Source: Limnanthes douglasii subsp. nivea
Taxonomy: Eukaryota; Streptophyta; Magnoliopsida; Brassicales; Limnanthaceae
DNA: 64,000 nucleotides
Assembly: GCA_036936605.1 (NCBI GenBank)
Contig: JAUPFV010000001.1
Span: forward strand, 341,445,081-341,509,080
Reading direction: 5' to 3'
Below, one piece after another: positions 10,939-23,452 of this stretch. The notes beneath the pieces were generated by a model. That model was not told the origin of the DNA. It did no database searches and was given only the letters and a program-made list of their open reading frames with translations. Every line of letters begins with the position of its first letter. Within the stretch, counting starts at the first letter, position 1. The translations under genes were made by a program, and so were the position numbers.

Positions 10939-13900
10939 TTATTCCAAGTACATTCGTAGGTGTTCAATATTCCAAGGGTGAGTTAAAACCCTGCCATCTT
11001 TGTCTTCCAACCAGTATGTCCCAGGCTTGATTCTTTCAACCACAGTATATGGACCCTCCCAAGTTGGGGCCAGCTTTCCGAAGAGCTTTTCCTTGGTATG
11101 CAAGAAAACTTTCCTCAATACTTTATCTCCTGGTTGAAAGTCCCTTCTTTTAACTTTAGAAGCAAACCGGCTTCTCATCAAGCCCTGATAGTGTGCCATT
11201 CTAAGATGAGCTTTAACTCGTCTTTCTTCAATCAAATCAAGCTGATTTCTAACTGCCATCTCATTAGCCTGCCCGGAGAAATTATGAACACGAAATGAGG
11301 GGAGTGTCTTTTCTATGGGAGCTACTGCATCCATTCCATAGACCAAGGCAAAAGGGGATTCTTGTGTTACAGCCCCAGGTGTTGTCCGGTAGGCCCATAA
11401 GACTTCTTGTAGATAATTAGGCCACTTTCCAGCAGCTCCTTCTAAGTTTTTCTTTAAGCCGGAGAGAATTGTTCTATTAGCCACTTCAACTTGCCCATTG
11501 GCTTGAGGGTGGAAAGGTGAAGAAAAACAGTGCTGAATACCTCTTGAGGCACAGAAGCTCTCCATCTCTCTATTATCAAACTGTGGCCCATTGTCTGTTG
11601 TTATTTTCTGGGGGACACCAAATCTGCAACATATGTTGGATAGAATGAACTTTATAACAGCTTTTGATGTTGTCCCTGCCAAGGGGGCTGCTTCTATCCA
11701 CTTCGAGAAGTAGTCAATGGCTACAATTATGGTTTTACGCCCTCTGGACGCCACAGGGAGAGGCCCAACTAAGTCCAATCCCCATCGAGCAAAAGGGATG
11801 GGCTCAGAAATTGATTCCAAAGGAATGGCTGGTACATGAATTTCATTGCTGTACCTCTGGCATGGGTCACACCTCCTTACCAGCTCCTTAGCATCTTTCA
11901 TTATTGATGGCCAATAATATCCGGAGAGAAGCACTCTTCTTGTTAAAGCTCTAAATCCACAATGGGCTGATCCCTCACCATCATGCAATTCGGAGAGAAC
12001 CATTTGTGACTCATGATCCCCTAAACAGCGTAGGAGAGGTTTGCTATAGGACTTTTTGTACAAGATTTCTCTAATCATAATGAAACCACGAGCCCTGTGT
12101 TTCAACGTTCTGGCTTGTGATTTATCCAAGGGCACGATGCCATCGGACAGATATTGCATAAGAGGAGACCTCCAGTCTTGAGGCCGGTTTACTTGTATTT
12201 CAAAGACTTCCTCTTTTTCACCTTCATCAAGTTGAATAGAAGGGCTTTCGAGCACATGGATCCATGGATAGGACTCCGTATATGCTATCGTTGCCAATGA
12301 GTCTGCTAGCTCATTCTCTGTCCGGGGAATGTGCTCATAGACAACAGCTTTAAACTTTGACGCTTCATTTTTAAGGAGGAGCAAGTATTTGATCAATTGC
12401 TCCTTTATAGCCTCTGACAGGCCTAGAGCATGGTGGACAAGCAATTGGGAGTCACTTAGTAGCTTGACCCTTTTTGCTCCACAGATGTAGGCCAATTTCA
12501 ACCCAGCTATAGCCGCCTCGTATTCGGACTCATTATTGGATGCCCTGAAAGCAAAACAAATAGCTTGGAACATATTGTCCCCGTAGGGGGAAGTGAGACA
12601 TATTCCTGCCCCAGATCCCATGGTACTGGATCCTCCGTCTGTTCGGACAATCCACACTTTTTTGTCTTTTGAATCAGCAGGTTGTTCTGAATCCCAATCA
12701 GAATGGAACTCAACTAGAAAGTCAGCCACAGCTTGAGCTTTTACTGCTGTCCGGGGTGCGAAGTCTATGTCGAAGTCTCCCAACTCTACTGACCACTTTG
12801 TCATTCTGCTCGAAATGTCTGCTTTTTGAAGGACATTCTTTAAAGGGAAAGATGTCCGGACCACGATAGGATGAGCCTGGAAGTAGGGCCTCATTTTTCT
12901 TGCAGTTATCACCAAGTTCAATGCTAGTTTTTCGAGTTTCAAGTAACGCCTCTCAGCATCAATCAGGCTTTTGCTGATGTAGTACACTGGGTGAGGATAC
13001 CCATCAACCTCCCTTACTAACACAGCACTGATGGCACAACTTGAAACAGCCAGATATACAAAAAGAGTCTCCCCATCGACTGGTTTAAACAAAGTCTTGG
13101 GAGAGGACAGATGCTTCTTGATTTCATTGAATGCCTCATCACACTGTGGTGTCCATTCAAACCCCTTTGCACCCTTCAGGGTTTGAAAGAATGGAGCACA
13201 TCTGTCCGAATACCTGGAGATAAATCTGTTCAAGGTTGCCAACCTCCCCGTTAATCGATGTACTTCTTTAATGTTTCGAGGAGGCTCCATTTGGAACAAA
13301 GCATCGAGTTGGTCCGGGTCGGGCTGTATTCCATGCTCACTTATGATATACCCTAAGAACTTCCCAGACTGCACTCCGAACACACACTTTTCAGGGTTTA
13401 ATTTTAAATTCACTTTGGCCAAGTTGGCAAAAGTCTCTTGGAGGTCGGACAAGTGCAACTGCTCATCCACGCTTTTCACCATCATATCGTCAATGTAAAC
13501 CTCCATATTTCTTCCAATTTGATCAGCAAATGCCTTGTTGACTAACCTTTGATAAGTAGCCCCAGCATTTTTCAAGCCAAAGGGCATCACCTTGTAGCAG
13601 TGTAAACCTCTATCAGTGACAAAAGTGGTATGCACTTGATCTTTTGGATCCACCTGGATCTGATTGTACCCGGAGAAGGCATCCATGAAGGAGAGTAGCT
13701 TGTTCCCAGAAGTAGAGTCTACTAACTGATCTATCCGGGGAACCGGATACAAGTCTTTTGGGCAAGCTCGATTGAGGTCTGTGAAGTCAATGCACATACC
13801 CCATTTACCATTCTTCTTTTTACCAAGACAGGATTGGCAGTCCACAAAGGGTACTGAGATTCTTTAATGTGCCCCATCTTTGTGAGTCTGTCAACCTCTT

Positions 13901-14225
13901 GTACAATGACATCAGCCTTTTCTTTTGAGAAAGCTCTCCTTTTTTGTACCACTGGTGCCACATCTCTCCGGACTGATAGGTGATGGGAAATCACCTCTGA
14001 TGGAACTCCAGTAACATCAGCGTTGCACCAAGCAAAAACATGCTGATGGTCTTTCAAGAATTTCAACATTCCTTCTTTCAGTATTGGTGGCATTTTGGAC
14101 CCTATCTTGACGCTTTTTCCTTCTTCCAAGCAGTGTGTCTCAACCTCTTCAATCGGAATCAACACTCCGGGGGTCTCTCTGGGGTCATCAATTTCACCCT
14201 CACCCCAGAAAGGCCCTTAAACTGC
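10939..14225 (-). pseudogene. Tat-element pol: RT, RNase H, archaeal-type RNase H, integrase
   Basis: The main open frame (13845-10939, 968 codons) has the RT catalytic YIDD at residues 117-120; the native gypsy RNase H around 260-380 (LFVYLAVS, where the usual first Asp is absent); a second, archaeal-type RNase H around 397-520 with all acidic residues visible (D403 in RTDGGSS, E441 in NNESEYEA, D465 in SDSQLLV, D515 in NELADS); an integrase HHCC finger (H621, H628, C659, C662) and DDE core (D691, D751, E787). The RT N-terminus is in another frame (14165-13731): one A is missing from the A-run near 13825. Another frame change plus a TAG stop lies near 14205-14225. RT and RNase H copy the RNA into DNA; integrase inserts it. 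The Tat assignment rests on the dual RNase H. Confidence 0.9.
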
Positions 14226-14885
14226 TATTGATCGTTTATACGGACTGCCCCCAGCGTTCGTGGAGCCAAGGCAGTGGCATAGCATTCTCTTGCAACCTTT
14301 TGGCTGCTCCGGAAAACCCCAACCTGTCCCTGAACAGCATACTTTAGACACTGATGGACTGTCGAAGCCACTGCGTGCATCCTAGAGAGCCAAGACCTCC
14401 CTAGAATAGCATTATAACAGGTGGGACAATCCACCACAATGAAGAGTATTCTAACCATTTTCTTGAAAGGGCCCCTGCCCAACAACACTTCTTCTTCAAA
14501 CTCCCGATCACATCGGCTGAGCTGCCCGTGAAGCCTACAATTGATCTGTCCGACTTTTGAATCACAGCTGGATTTTTCATTTTCTTGTAAGTGTTTAGAA
14601 AAAGGATATTGGCAGAGCTTCCAGTATCCACCAAAATTTGCCTTACCTCATTGCCCCCTATAGATGCTCCTATGACAACCGCATCCTCATGAGGGCCAGC
14701 AATATCTCTCAAATCATCCTCATCGAAGACTATGAATGGGAACGAGTTTGGAGATTGATAGGATGTCATGCCCCCTTCTAGTTGGGAGGCCAAATTATGA
14801 ACATGTCTTTTTCTTGATGAAGTGGTAGGAGCCGTTACAGTGTCCCCTCCGAAAATTGTCAGTGACTCAAAGAATTTAATGAGCC
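14226..14885 (-). pseudogene. Tat-element aspartic protease region
   Basis: Retroviral-type aspartic protease that would cleave the polyprotein. The active-site motif ILVDTGSSANILF is intact at about 14620-14660 in the frame 14793-14401. The family's second half continues in another frame (14488-14225: DCPTCYNAILGRSWL), reached by one base change in a G-run near 14503. Upstream, the gag frame crosses into this frame near 14885, again by one base in a G-run. All these shifts are single-base length changes in homopolymers. Confidence 0.8.
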
Positions 14886-16565
14886 CGGAGACCGACTAGA
14901 ACGCTCCTCTATAGCTCCCACTCTGTTCCTTATTGGATCAGGATCCAAGTACTCAGACTCTACATCAAACCTTTCAACTATTACCATAGCCCCCTCCAGG
15001 GCAGCGTTGCTTGGACCAACCCTATGAGTGTTATCAGGCCTGTTGCCTCCTCTCCTTTTAACGTATGCACCCAACTTCCCTCTTTCAATCAAGTTTTGTA
15101 CCTCTTGTTTCAATGCTATGCAATCATCGGTGGTATGGCCAATATCATTATGGTATTGGCAAAAGGAATTATTTCGATGTTCTCTGGGAGACTGCAAGGT
15201 CGCTGGTCTCCGGTAGTGTACTTCATCTTTTGTTTTATCGAAAATGGTTGCCACACTTTCTTTGAGCTCTAAAAACCACTCCGGTTGGACCCATGACCCT
15301 CTTTTGTTTCTAGACTGTTGGCTTTGTGCAGGAGCAGCTGGTTGAGACTGAGCTTTTCCCCTTCCATGCCCCTGTCTGGTTTCTCTTGCTTTGTTCCCGG
15401 ACTGGTTTTGATTTGGAGTTGGTGCCACCGGGGTGGATCTCACCTGTCTGTGCACCCTGGTCTTTTTCGTTTCATCAACATTTATTTGCTTGCCAACTTG
15501 GTTCAGCAATCCTCCCCAGGTCATGGCTTTCTTCCTGGTCACCGAATCGGCCAGGTTACCTGGGTTCAAACCTTGTCTCAGGGATGCTATTGCTACCTGT
15601 TCAAAGCAATCAGCCAACCCATTTTTTGTGTTTACAAAACGACTTATATACTCTTTTAATGATTCGTTTGGTTCCTGGGCACAATGGATTATGGTATCTC
15701 CATTACCCTTCAGTTCCTTACTCCCCACAAATTACCTTCGAAAGGCCACCCAAAAAGTATCAAAGTCTTTAATACAACCCTGAGGCAGGCTGTTGTACCA
15801 TTTCAGAGCACTCCCCGTAAAATACTGGGAGAATGCCCTACAGAGTAGTTTATCATCATCATCAAAGTTCATCATGAAGTTCTTGAATTGCTCCAGATGA
15901 TTGTCCGGATCAGTACTACCATCATACTTCTCCATCTTGGTGCTGTCAAACCTCTTGGGGAGGTTTCCGGACAGGATTTTAGAAGACAGTGGAGACTGCC
16001 TCCAATTCCTTCCAGGACTAAACACGGTATCCTCATTAGGAGTTGCAAAGATACCTGGCTCATCGTGGAAAGCAAAGGGATCCATCAACATCTTGTCTGT
16101 ATACCTCCGGTGGTAAGATGACCCCTTTCCAATATGCCTCTTCATTCTTCCATGGTGATCTCTTTTTCTGGAATACTTTTTAACTTGCTTTTGTTTCTTC
16201 TTGGTTCGTCCCTCATCACTGCTAGAGGACAAGGACTTTTCATTTCCCTCACTGTCCGAAGAGCTGTCCGAAGACTCTGAACTCGAGTCAGAACTCTCCA
16301 CAGGCTTGGACCGGTGAGATTTTTTAGAGCTGGCATGCGTCTTCTTAGTGCTCACATGAGTTTTGGAAACCTCATGCTCTCTTGGGTTATCGGTGTGGTG
16401 AGCAGCTGATGCCTTGGATTTCTCTTTCACGCCCATCTTGGCTTTTTCAGCCCTCTGAGCTTCTATCTCAAGTTTTAACCTGTCGCGCTCTTGAACAGTA
16501 TACTCATCGTTCTCTTCCACCACTTCTAGCAAAGCTGGTGGAAGCTCTGGATTATCCGGATTCAT
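14859..16565 (-). pseudogene. Tat-element gag, one in-frame stop
   Basis: Capsid/nucleocapsid gene. Start ATG at 16565; the first ~160 residues are charged and Ser/Lys-rich. The capsid region ('retrotransposon gag' family) includes KRFDSTKMEKYDGSTDPDNH and FSQYFTGSALKWYNSLPQG. A TAA stop at 15734-15732 interrupts it after FWVAFRR, but the same frame continues to 14859, so this looks like a single codon change. A zinc knuckle of the CQYHNDIGHTTDDC type lies in the C-terminal part, for RNA binding. It ends by frameshift into the protease frame. Confidence 0.85.
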
Positions 16566-16618
16566 TCGGACAGAATTTCTTTACTTGGTTTCGAATACTT
16601 GATTCAGGCACCGTCGCC

Positions 16619-16635
16619 TCCCACTGTGGTCGCCA
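16619..16635 (-). promoter_or_regulatory. Primer binding site of the Tat element
   Basis: On the minus strand, three bases after the 5' LTR end, TGGCGACCACAGTGGGA can pair with the 3' end of a tRNA ending ...GUCGCCA, a form found in some plant Arg tRNAs. The exact tRNA was not verified. Confidence 0.65.
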
Positions 16636-16638
16636 ATT

Positions 16639-17107
16639 TGGTGAGGATAAAAGTAGCCTGAGGGTAGGCTGGTAATTTCAAGTGGAGTTTCAAAACGGAG
16701 TAAGGGTGTTTCAGGATGGTGTGAAGGTGTTTCAAGGTGTTTCAAGGTGGAGAGAGAATTGAGCAGCTTGGCAGCAGTAAATTTTGTTACCCATAGTTAA
16801 TGCTGGTGGTTGCGAATTTATAGTATGAAATTTGGGCCCTTATGGGCTTTCGGGTCAAGTTTAATGGACCCGGGTCATGTTTAAAGACCCATGAGTTTTA
16901 AGCAGATGGGCAGGTAGCTTAGTCAGATAGTGTTTAGGTTTTTTAGTACTTTAGTCATAGTTGGAACTGCCTTAGGCTTGCAGTGTTCGAAGTCATCTGC
17001 CCGGTTCAAAAGTCCTGTCCGAATTAAGTTCTTGGAGCCTGTCCGGTTTACGGAGAGATTTACCTTGGGCTGCCCTCCCGGGGAGCACTTCGAATTCGGA
17101 CTCATCA
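16639..17107 (-). mobile_element. 5' LTR of the Tat element
   Basis: 469 bp, upstream on the minus strand, followed by PBS and gag. Six substitutions against the 3' LTR. Confidence 0.95.
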
Positions 17108-17112
17108 AGTGT

Positions 17113-17366
17113 AATAGACAAGTACTACTTATAACAGACTTATATAATGTGTGCTATAGAATAAGAGACTTATATTTGATTTTCCATACTATTATTTAAA
17201 ACATCAATTCATATTACCATGATTCCGTCTTTGTTAGAGTAGTGGATAAAAAACACTTGTAAGATAGAATCTTATTGTATCCTTTACTTTTAATTTTGAC
17301 TTTAAAAAAAACCAGACTATGCATTCAAAAAATAATTTATTTAAATTTATCTGTTATATATATATA
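17113..17366. other. Unassigned spacer ending in (TA)n
   Basis: 254 bp of AT-rich DNA between the Tat element and the truncated copia; a short TA run (17355-17368) lies at the break point of the copia copy. No gene seen. Confidence 0.5.
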
Positions 17367-20140
17367 TAGTTTAAGTTTAGATATGCCCCTTTTCTGCCTA
17401 ATCTGCATTGTAGGGGTGTTTTGTAGTGTTTGGGAAGGGATAGAAAGATTAGGATTGGAAAGGGGTAATTCAATTGTCAGTGTATTCGTAAACTTTGAAA
17501 GTTTCTTATTGCTGATGTGTGTGGGATTTGAGTGTGATGGAGTAGCTTTAGATAAAGATTGTGAGTGTGATAGACTGGTTACCTTAGGATAGTCAGGTAG
17601 AGGACTTGGAGTAGAGCTCTGTTGCTGCAAGTGATTAGGGCACAAAGGTGTATGCTGTTCCGTTGGAGCTGCAGAGTTAGACTCTTCAGATGATACCTTT
17701 CTATTTGTCACAAGACCTGTAGGAAACCTAGGTAGCCACAGATGAACAGAGGACCTAGAGACTGACTCATTTTGGTGTGTGTTTAGGACACCAATATGAA
17801 AGGAAAAATCATCCTATTTAAACACAACGTTTCTAGAGACAAACACCCTACCATTAGAGTTAAGACACTTATAGCCTTTGTGACTTTGATTATAGCCAAG
17901 AAAAACACATTTGATAGAGTGAAACTGAAATTTATGTATTTGGTAAGGTCTTAGGCAGGGAAAACAAGGGCAACCAAAGGTTTTCAGACTTAGATAGTTA
18001 GGTTCTTTGTGAAAAAGTGTTTCAAATGGATATTTATTGTCAAAAATAGGTGTAGGAAGCATGTTTATCAAGTAAACACTAGTTTCAAAAGCTTCAACCC
18101 AGTACTTGTAAGGTAGTTGAGCCTGAGCTAAGAGAGTTAACCCAGATTCCACAATATGTCTATGTTTTCTCTCAGCCCTACCATTCTGGGCTGAAGTATG
18201 TGGACAAGACCTACGTAGTAAGAACCCACTTTCCTTAGCTAGTGAAAGCAAGGGCCTAAACTCACCCCCAGTCACTTTGAACAGATTTGATGGACCTTTC
18301 AAACTCACCCCCAGTCACTTGAGATACAACCAAGTATACCTAGAGAAGTCATCTAAGAACAATACATAGTACTTACATCCACCAATAGATTGAATAGGAG
18401 CAGGGCCCAGGCATCAATATTTATTAAGTCAAGAACATTTTTAGCATGAAAACTAGAGATAGAATAAGATAGACTGTGAGACTTGCCTAACTGGCAAGCT
18501 TCACAAAAAGTGATTGTATTGCTCAACACAGAGTTCAACTTAAATGACCTAAGAACAGAATCTAAGACATTCTGAGATGGATGGCCAAGCTTCCTATGCC
18601 ATCCATCTTTGACAGACTGAGATACACTACTAGAGAAAACACTAGGAACACCTTGATTAAGACTAGATTGTGACTTAGAGAAGATATCCATCTCGTGGAG
18701 TCCATCTTCAGACCTCCCTCTGAGCAGGATACTCCATGTTGCCTTGTCCTTCACAAGACAGAAACCCTTATGAAACTCCACAAAAACATTATTGGGATTG
18801 GTTAGTTGAAAAAAGACAATAAATTTTTGTTAATCCTATGAACATGAAAAATATTTTTTAAGCATATAGGTTTCCTGGTTAAAGAGTGTAGGGTAGACTG
18901 ACCAATGTGGGAAATGGGAAGTCTCTCACTACTACCAACAAGAATGGATTTGTTACCTGAGTACTCAGACTTCTGTGCCATCTGACTGGTGCTCCCTGTG
19001 ACATGGTGACTAGCACCACTGTCTGCATACCAGACCCCTTCACTTGTAGAGTCTTGTGTAGCTAATAGAGCATTCTGATCTCCGTCTGACCTAGCCTGTT
19101 CTGATGATGTAAAGCCTATAACTGAGGGATCATCCCTATAGAAACAAACAACAGCAGAGTGACCATACCTGCTACAAATTTGACAGGTTGGCTTGTTCTG
19201 TGAGAACCTTCCTCCTCTGCCCATGTAGAAATTACTCTTTCCTCTAGTGCCATAGTTAGAATTGAAACCAGATCTGGCTCTGTATTCTCTATGATTAGCA
19301 CCTCTGTTATTAGGAAAATACCCTCTCTGATTAGAGTTAGTGAGTTGTTGCTTTGAGTCACTCCTGTGAGTAACATTTGCACTAGAAATGTTGATATTGG
19401 ACACTGAGTTTTGTAACCCAATGAGTTGCTGAAGCCTGCTTTTATACGTGAGCAGACTTGTTTGCAAGTCAAGCCAGCCCAATCCCTCCTTGTCAGCAAG
19501 ACTGACCACAATAGGTGTATATTCTGCATCAAGACCTGCAAGAACCTGTGTTAACTGATCATCAATAGAAGTTAGACAACCAGCTAGGATTAGGTTGTGA
19601 TATATCAATTTCATCTTGTTATGTAGTATAACATTGTTGAGGCTCCTTTACGAGTTCTTTGAAACTCAGCCTTATAGTAAGTATTCCTTGCTCTAGTATG
19701 TGAACCAGACAGCTTGCCAGCAGCCTCCCAAACAGCTTTAGCTGACTGTTTATCCATCAATTGAGCTGCTATCTCAGGGCTCATAGTGGAGTAAAACCAC
19801 CCAAGTAGCAGATGGTCCTTTGACACCCATTCTTCAAACTCTGGATTCTCAATGACAGTGCCCTCAGTGTTTGTAACAAATTTAGGAGGACACATATTTT
19901 CTCCAGTAATATAACTCCATAGCTTATTACCTTTAATCATAAGCAAAACAACAGTTTTCCATAAGAGATAGTTACTTCTATCAAGTGGAATGTTATTGAC
20001 ACTGCTAATTAGATGCAGGTGCAAGTTTTTTAGGATAAAGATGAGTTGTTCGAGAAGATGAATCCAATAGAGTCTGAGCTAAAACATAGGAAATTATTTG
20101 GAGTAGCCATTGAAGGCTTAAGAGTGGCTATGATACCAAG
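17367..20140 (-). pseudogene. Copia internal A: gag-protease-integrase, 3' truncated
   Basis: PBS at 20126-20138 (TGGTATCATAGCC on the minus strand; one mismatch to the initiator-Met type). Gag begins near 20024 (DRSNYLLWKTVV) and continues in frames 19614-18802, with the zinc knuckle CQICSRYGHSAVVC and the protease motif WYADSGASHHVTG, catalytic Asp intact. The integrase finger (WHRKLGHPS ... CEACQLGK) is at 18781-18353 and the core C-terminal half at 18308-17814 (NGRAERKHRHIVE). The central DDE-core segment present in B (about 23105-23180) is missing here. RT and RNase H are absent because the copy stops at 17367. Confidence 0.85.
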
Positions 20141-20570
20141 TGAGATTGAAAGAGAAAAAGAAGGATTTGTAAATATATAATATTTTTCCTTAATTCAGCA
20201 GCATAGAACAATGCTGCTTATATACAAGCATAGTCACTAACAACCTTGGGAATATTCCCTTGTGAGGTTGTTAGTGAATTTGAACTTTGTTTGGTTACAT
20301 GTATATTAATCAGTTACATCTGTTTGGTTATAGCAATTATGTAAACCCAAGTATTAGTTTTTTGCTGGACATGGGCCATGGATAGTCTACTAACTTGATC
20401 TAGGCCAAGCCTTGAGTGTTTACCCGGTCCAACACCAAAACAAAAACAGACACACCGTTTAGAGTTAGGTCATAACTGAGGAGCTGAGTTTAGGGTTATC
20501 TTCAACCAGCTCCTCTTCTTCATTCTTCACCTCTTCAATGGAAACCGTAGGATTACTATGATCTCCAACA
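20141..20570 (-). mobile_element. Shared central copia LTR
   Basis: 430 bp, TGTTGGAGATC...CAATCTCA on the minus strand. It acts as 3' LTR of internal B (preceded on the minus strand by the purine-rich GATGAGGGA) and as 5' LTR of truncated internal A (followed by a PBS). Confidence 0.9.
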
Positions 20571-22320
20571 TCCCTCATCAAACGCAGCGGCGACTCCGAA
20601 AGTCCAAGTTTGTCACGGAGATAAAGAAAACGAGAGGAAGGTAACGCTTTGGTGAGAGAATCGGTAATTTGATCAAGTGAGGGCACATATCAGATCTGAA
20701 CTAGACCTTACCAGTACTTGATCTCTGAGAAAGTGCACATCTAACTCGATCTGCTTGGTGTGAGCATGAAAAACGGGATTAGAAGCAAAAGAATTGGCGC
20801 CTAGGTTATCACACCACATGACTGATGGTGGAATGAGGGGAATCCGAATTTCGGTAAATAACGATTTCAACCATATCATTTCTGCTGAGAGATTTGTTAA
20901 TGCACGATATTCTGACTCAGTGGAGGACCTGGCCACTACATTTTATTTTTTGAGGACCAGGAGATGAGGGTTTCTCCAAGAAAGACGCAGTATGCTCCAA
21001 CACTACGGCGGTCATCAGGAGACGAAGCCCAATCCGCATCAGAATACCCGTGAAGTTGTAACTGGTAGCACGGTTTGATGTGAAGACCTAACCAACGAGT
21101 GCCAGAAAGGTAACATAACACTCTCTGTAAGCTTTGCCAATGTATAAATGTGGGGTTTTGTTGATGTTGGCTCAGACTGTTGACAGCGTAAGCTATGTCA
21201 GGTCGTGTGTGAGTCATGTATTGTAAGGCACCTAACAGACTTTTGTACTGTGTAGGACAAACCAGAGGCGAACCATCATGAGAGGAGTGCTGAGTACCAG
21301 CTACCATAGGAGACAGACAGGTCTTGGACATGGACAGTCCTTGTGCAAGCAGTAAGTTCTCTATGTACTTGTGCTGTATTAAGTAGAAGCCTCTCTGGTC
21401 ACGATGAACTTCTATTCCCAGGAATATATGGAGTGGCCCCATATATTTGAGAGCAAAAGTAGAGTTGATATTGTGAATGAACTCATTTAAGCAGATTGTG
21501 TCATTCCCAGTCACAACAATATCATCTACATAGACCAGAATAAGTAGAATAGTTGCATTGGAGACCAAAAAGAACAAGGATCAATCAGCTTTTGAGTTGC
21601 CAAAACCCCAACTCAGAAGGGTATCCCTTATCTTAGAGTACCAAGCTCTAGGAGCTTGCTTCAGACGATAGATGGCTTTATGAAGTTTGCAAACGTGTGT
21701 AGGATGAGAAGAGTCAACAAAACCCTGAGGCTGTGTCATGTACACAGTTTCTTGTAACACTCCATTGAGAAAAGCATTATTTATGTCAAGTTGCCTTACT
21801 GTCCAACCCTTAGAGACAGCAATAGTAAGAATTAACTTGACAATAGAAGCCTTAATAACTGGACTAAAAGTTTCATAAAAGTTAACACCAGGTGTTTGGT
21901 GAAAGCCCTTAGCCACTAAGTGTGCTTTGTATCTCTGAACAGAACCATTCAGACCATATTTGACCTTATAGACCCACTTACAGCCAATGATAGTAGATGA
22001 GTCAGACACTGGTACTAGAGACTATGTGTTGTTAGCTAGTAGTTCTTTATAATCACTCACCATAGCCTCTTGCCACTTAGGATGCCCAATAGCCTCACAG
22101 AATCGAGTAGGTTCAAAAACATTTTTATCACTAGTAACAAGAGACCCCACATATGGTAGTTTAGGTTTAGATATGCCACTTTTCTTCCTAGTCTGCATTG
22201 TATGGGTGTTTTGTAGTGTTCGGGAAGGGATAGAAAGATTAGGATTTGAAAGGGGTAATTCAATGGTCAGTGTAAGTGTAAACTTTGAAAATTGTTTGTT
22301 GCTGATGTGTGTGGGATTTG
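20571..22320 (-). pseudogene. Copia internal B: reverse transcriptase and RNase H
   Basis: RT starts around 22009 (GCKWVYKVKYGLNGSVQ; RQLDINNAFLNG) and continues after an in-frame TGA (21580-21578) with the catalytic YVDD (ILLILVYVDDIVVTGND) in 21577-20936. RNase H has the acidic box YSDADWASSPDDRRS, then a frameshift at about 20936, ARSSTESEYRAL and WCDNLGAN in 20936-20673, and a C-terminal tail whose frame runs about 35 codons into the LTR (to 20465). The domain order INT-RT-RNaseH is the copia order. Stops and shifts make it inactive. Confidence 0.85.
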
Positions 22321-23452
22321 AGTGTTATGGAGTAGCTGTAGATAAAGACTCTGAGTGTGATAGACTGGTTACCTTAGGAGAGTCAGGTAGAGGACTTGGA
22401 GTAGAGCTATGTTGCTGCAAGTGATCAAGGCACAAATGTGTATGTTGTTCAGTTGGAGCTGCAAAGTTAGACTCTTCAGAGGGTACCTTTTCATTTGTCA
22501 CAAGACCTGTAGGAAAACTAGGTAGCCACAGATGAACAGAGGACCTATAGACTGACTCTTTTTGGTGTGTGTTTAGGAAACCAGTATGAAATGGAAAATC
22601 ATCCTCATTAAACAAAACGTTTCTAGAGACAAACACCCTACCATTAGAGCTAAGACACTTATAGCCTTTGTGACTTTGACTATAGCCAAGAAAAACACAT
22701 TTGATAGAGTGAAACTGAAATTATGTGTTTGGTAGGGTCTTAGGTAGGGAAAACAAGAGCAACCAAAGGTTTTCAGACTTAGATAGTTAGGTTCTTTGTG
22801 AAAAAGTGTTTCAAATGGAGACTTATTGTGAAGAATAGGTGTAGGAAGCCTGTTTATCAAGTAAACACTGGTTTCAAAAGCTTCAACCCAGTACTTGTAA
22901 GGTAGTTGAGCCTGATCTAAGAGAGTTAACCTAGATTCCACAATATGTCTATGTTTTCTATCAGCCCTACCATTATGGGCTGAGGTATGTGGACAAGACC
23001 TACGTAGTAAGAACCCTCTTTCGTTAGCTAGTGAAAGCAAGGGCCTAAACTCACCCCGAGTCACTTTGAACAACTTTGATGGACCTTTCAAACTGAGTTT
23101 CAACTAGGACTTTAAAGTTTTTGAATACTTCAAACACTTGGATTTTATCCCTGATGGGATACAGCCAAGTATACCTAGAGAAGTCATCTAAGAACAATAC
23201 ATAGTACTTACATCCACCAATAGATTGAATAGGAGCAGGGCCCCAGGCATCAATATTTATTAAGTCAAGAACATTTTTAGCATGAAAACTAGAGATGGAA
23301 TAAGATAGACTGTGAGACTTGCCTAACTGGCAAGCCTCACAAAAAGTGATTGTATTGCTCACCAAAGAGTTCAACTTAAATGACCCAAGAACAGAATCTA
23401 AGACATTCTGAGATGGATGGCCAAGCTTCCTATGCCATCCATCTTTGACAGA
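22321..23452 (-). pseudogene. Copia internal B: integrase
   Basis: HHCC finger (WHRKLGHPSQ ... FCEACQLGK), then a core with ...LINIDAWGPAPIQ and VVQSDSG (frame 23374-23051) and, after a shift, the remaining core HTSAHNGRADRKHRHIVE (23103-22573) and the variable C-terminal region to about 22325. The usual Glu-containing NGRAERKH is NGRADRKH here, so the third catalytic position is changed to Asp, consistent with decay. Confidence 0.8.

Larger units (their letters stand above)
6698..17107 (-). mobile_element. Tat-lineage Ty3/gypsy LTR retrotransposon with antisense gene
   Basis: A complete 10.4-kb element read on the minus strand. Identical-length 469-bp LTRs lie at 6698-7166 and 16639-17107, flanked by a perfect TSD AGTGT (6693-6697 and 17108-17112). 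Order on the minus strand: 5' LTR, PBS, gag, protease, RT, RNase H, second RNase H, integrase, a 3' spacer holding a plus-strand gene, polypurine tract, 3' LTR. The duplicated RNase H and the antisense gene are hallmarks of the Tat lineage (Grande/Retand/RIRE2 relatives). I count 6 substitutions between the LTRs (1.3%), indicating a recent insertion. The minus-strand frames contain at least two stops and four single-base frameshifts, so as read it cannot make a full polyprotein. Confidence 0.93.

Noticed and set aside
15024..15783. Several overlapping plus-strand open frames opposite gag
   Set aside because: They are the complement of the gag coding sequence, with no start context or known domain.
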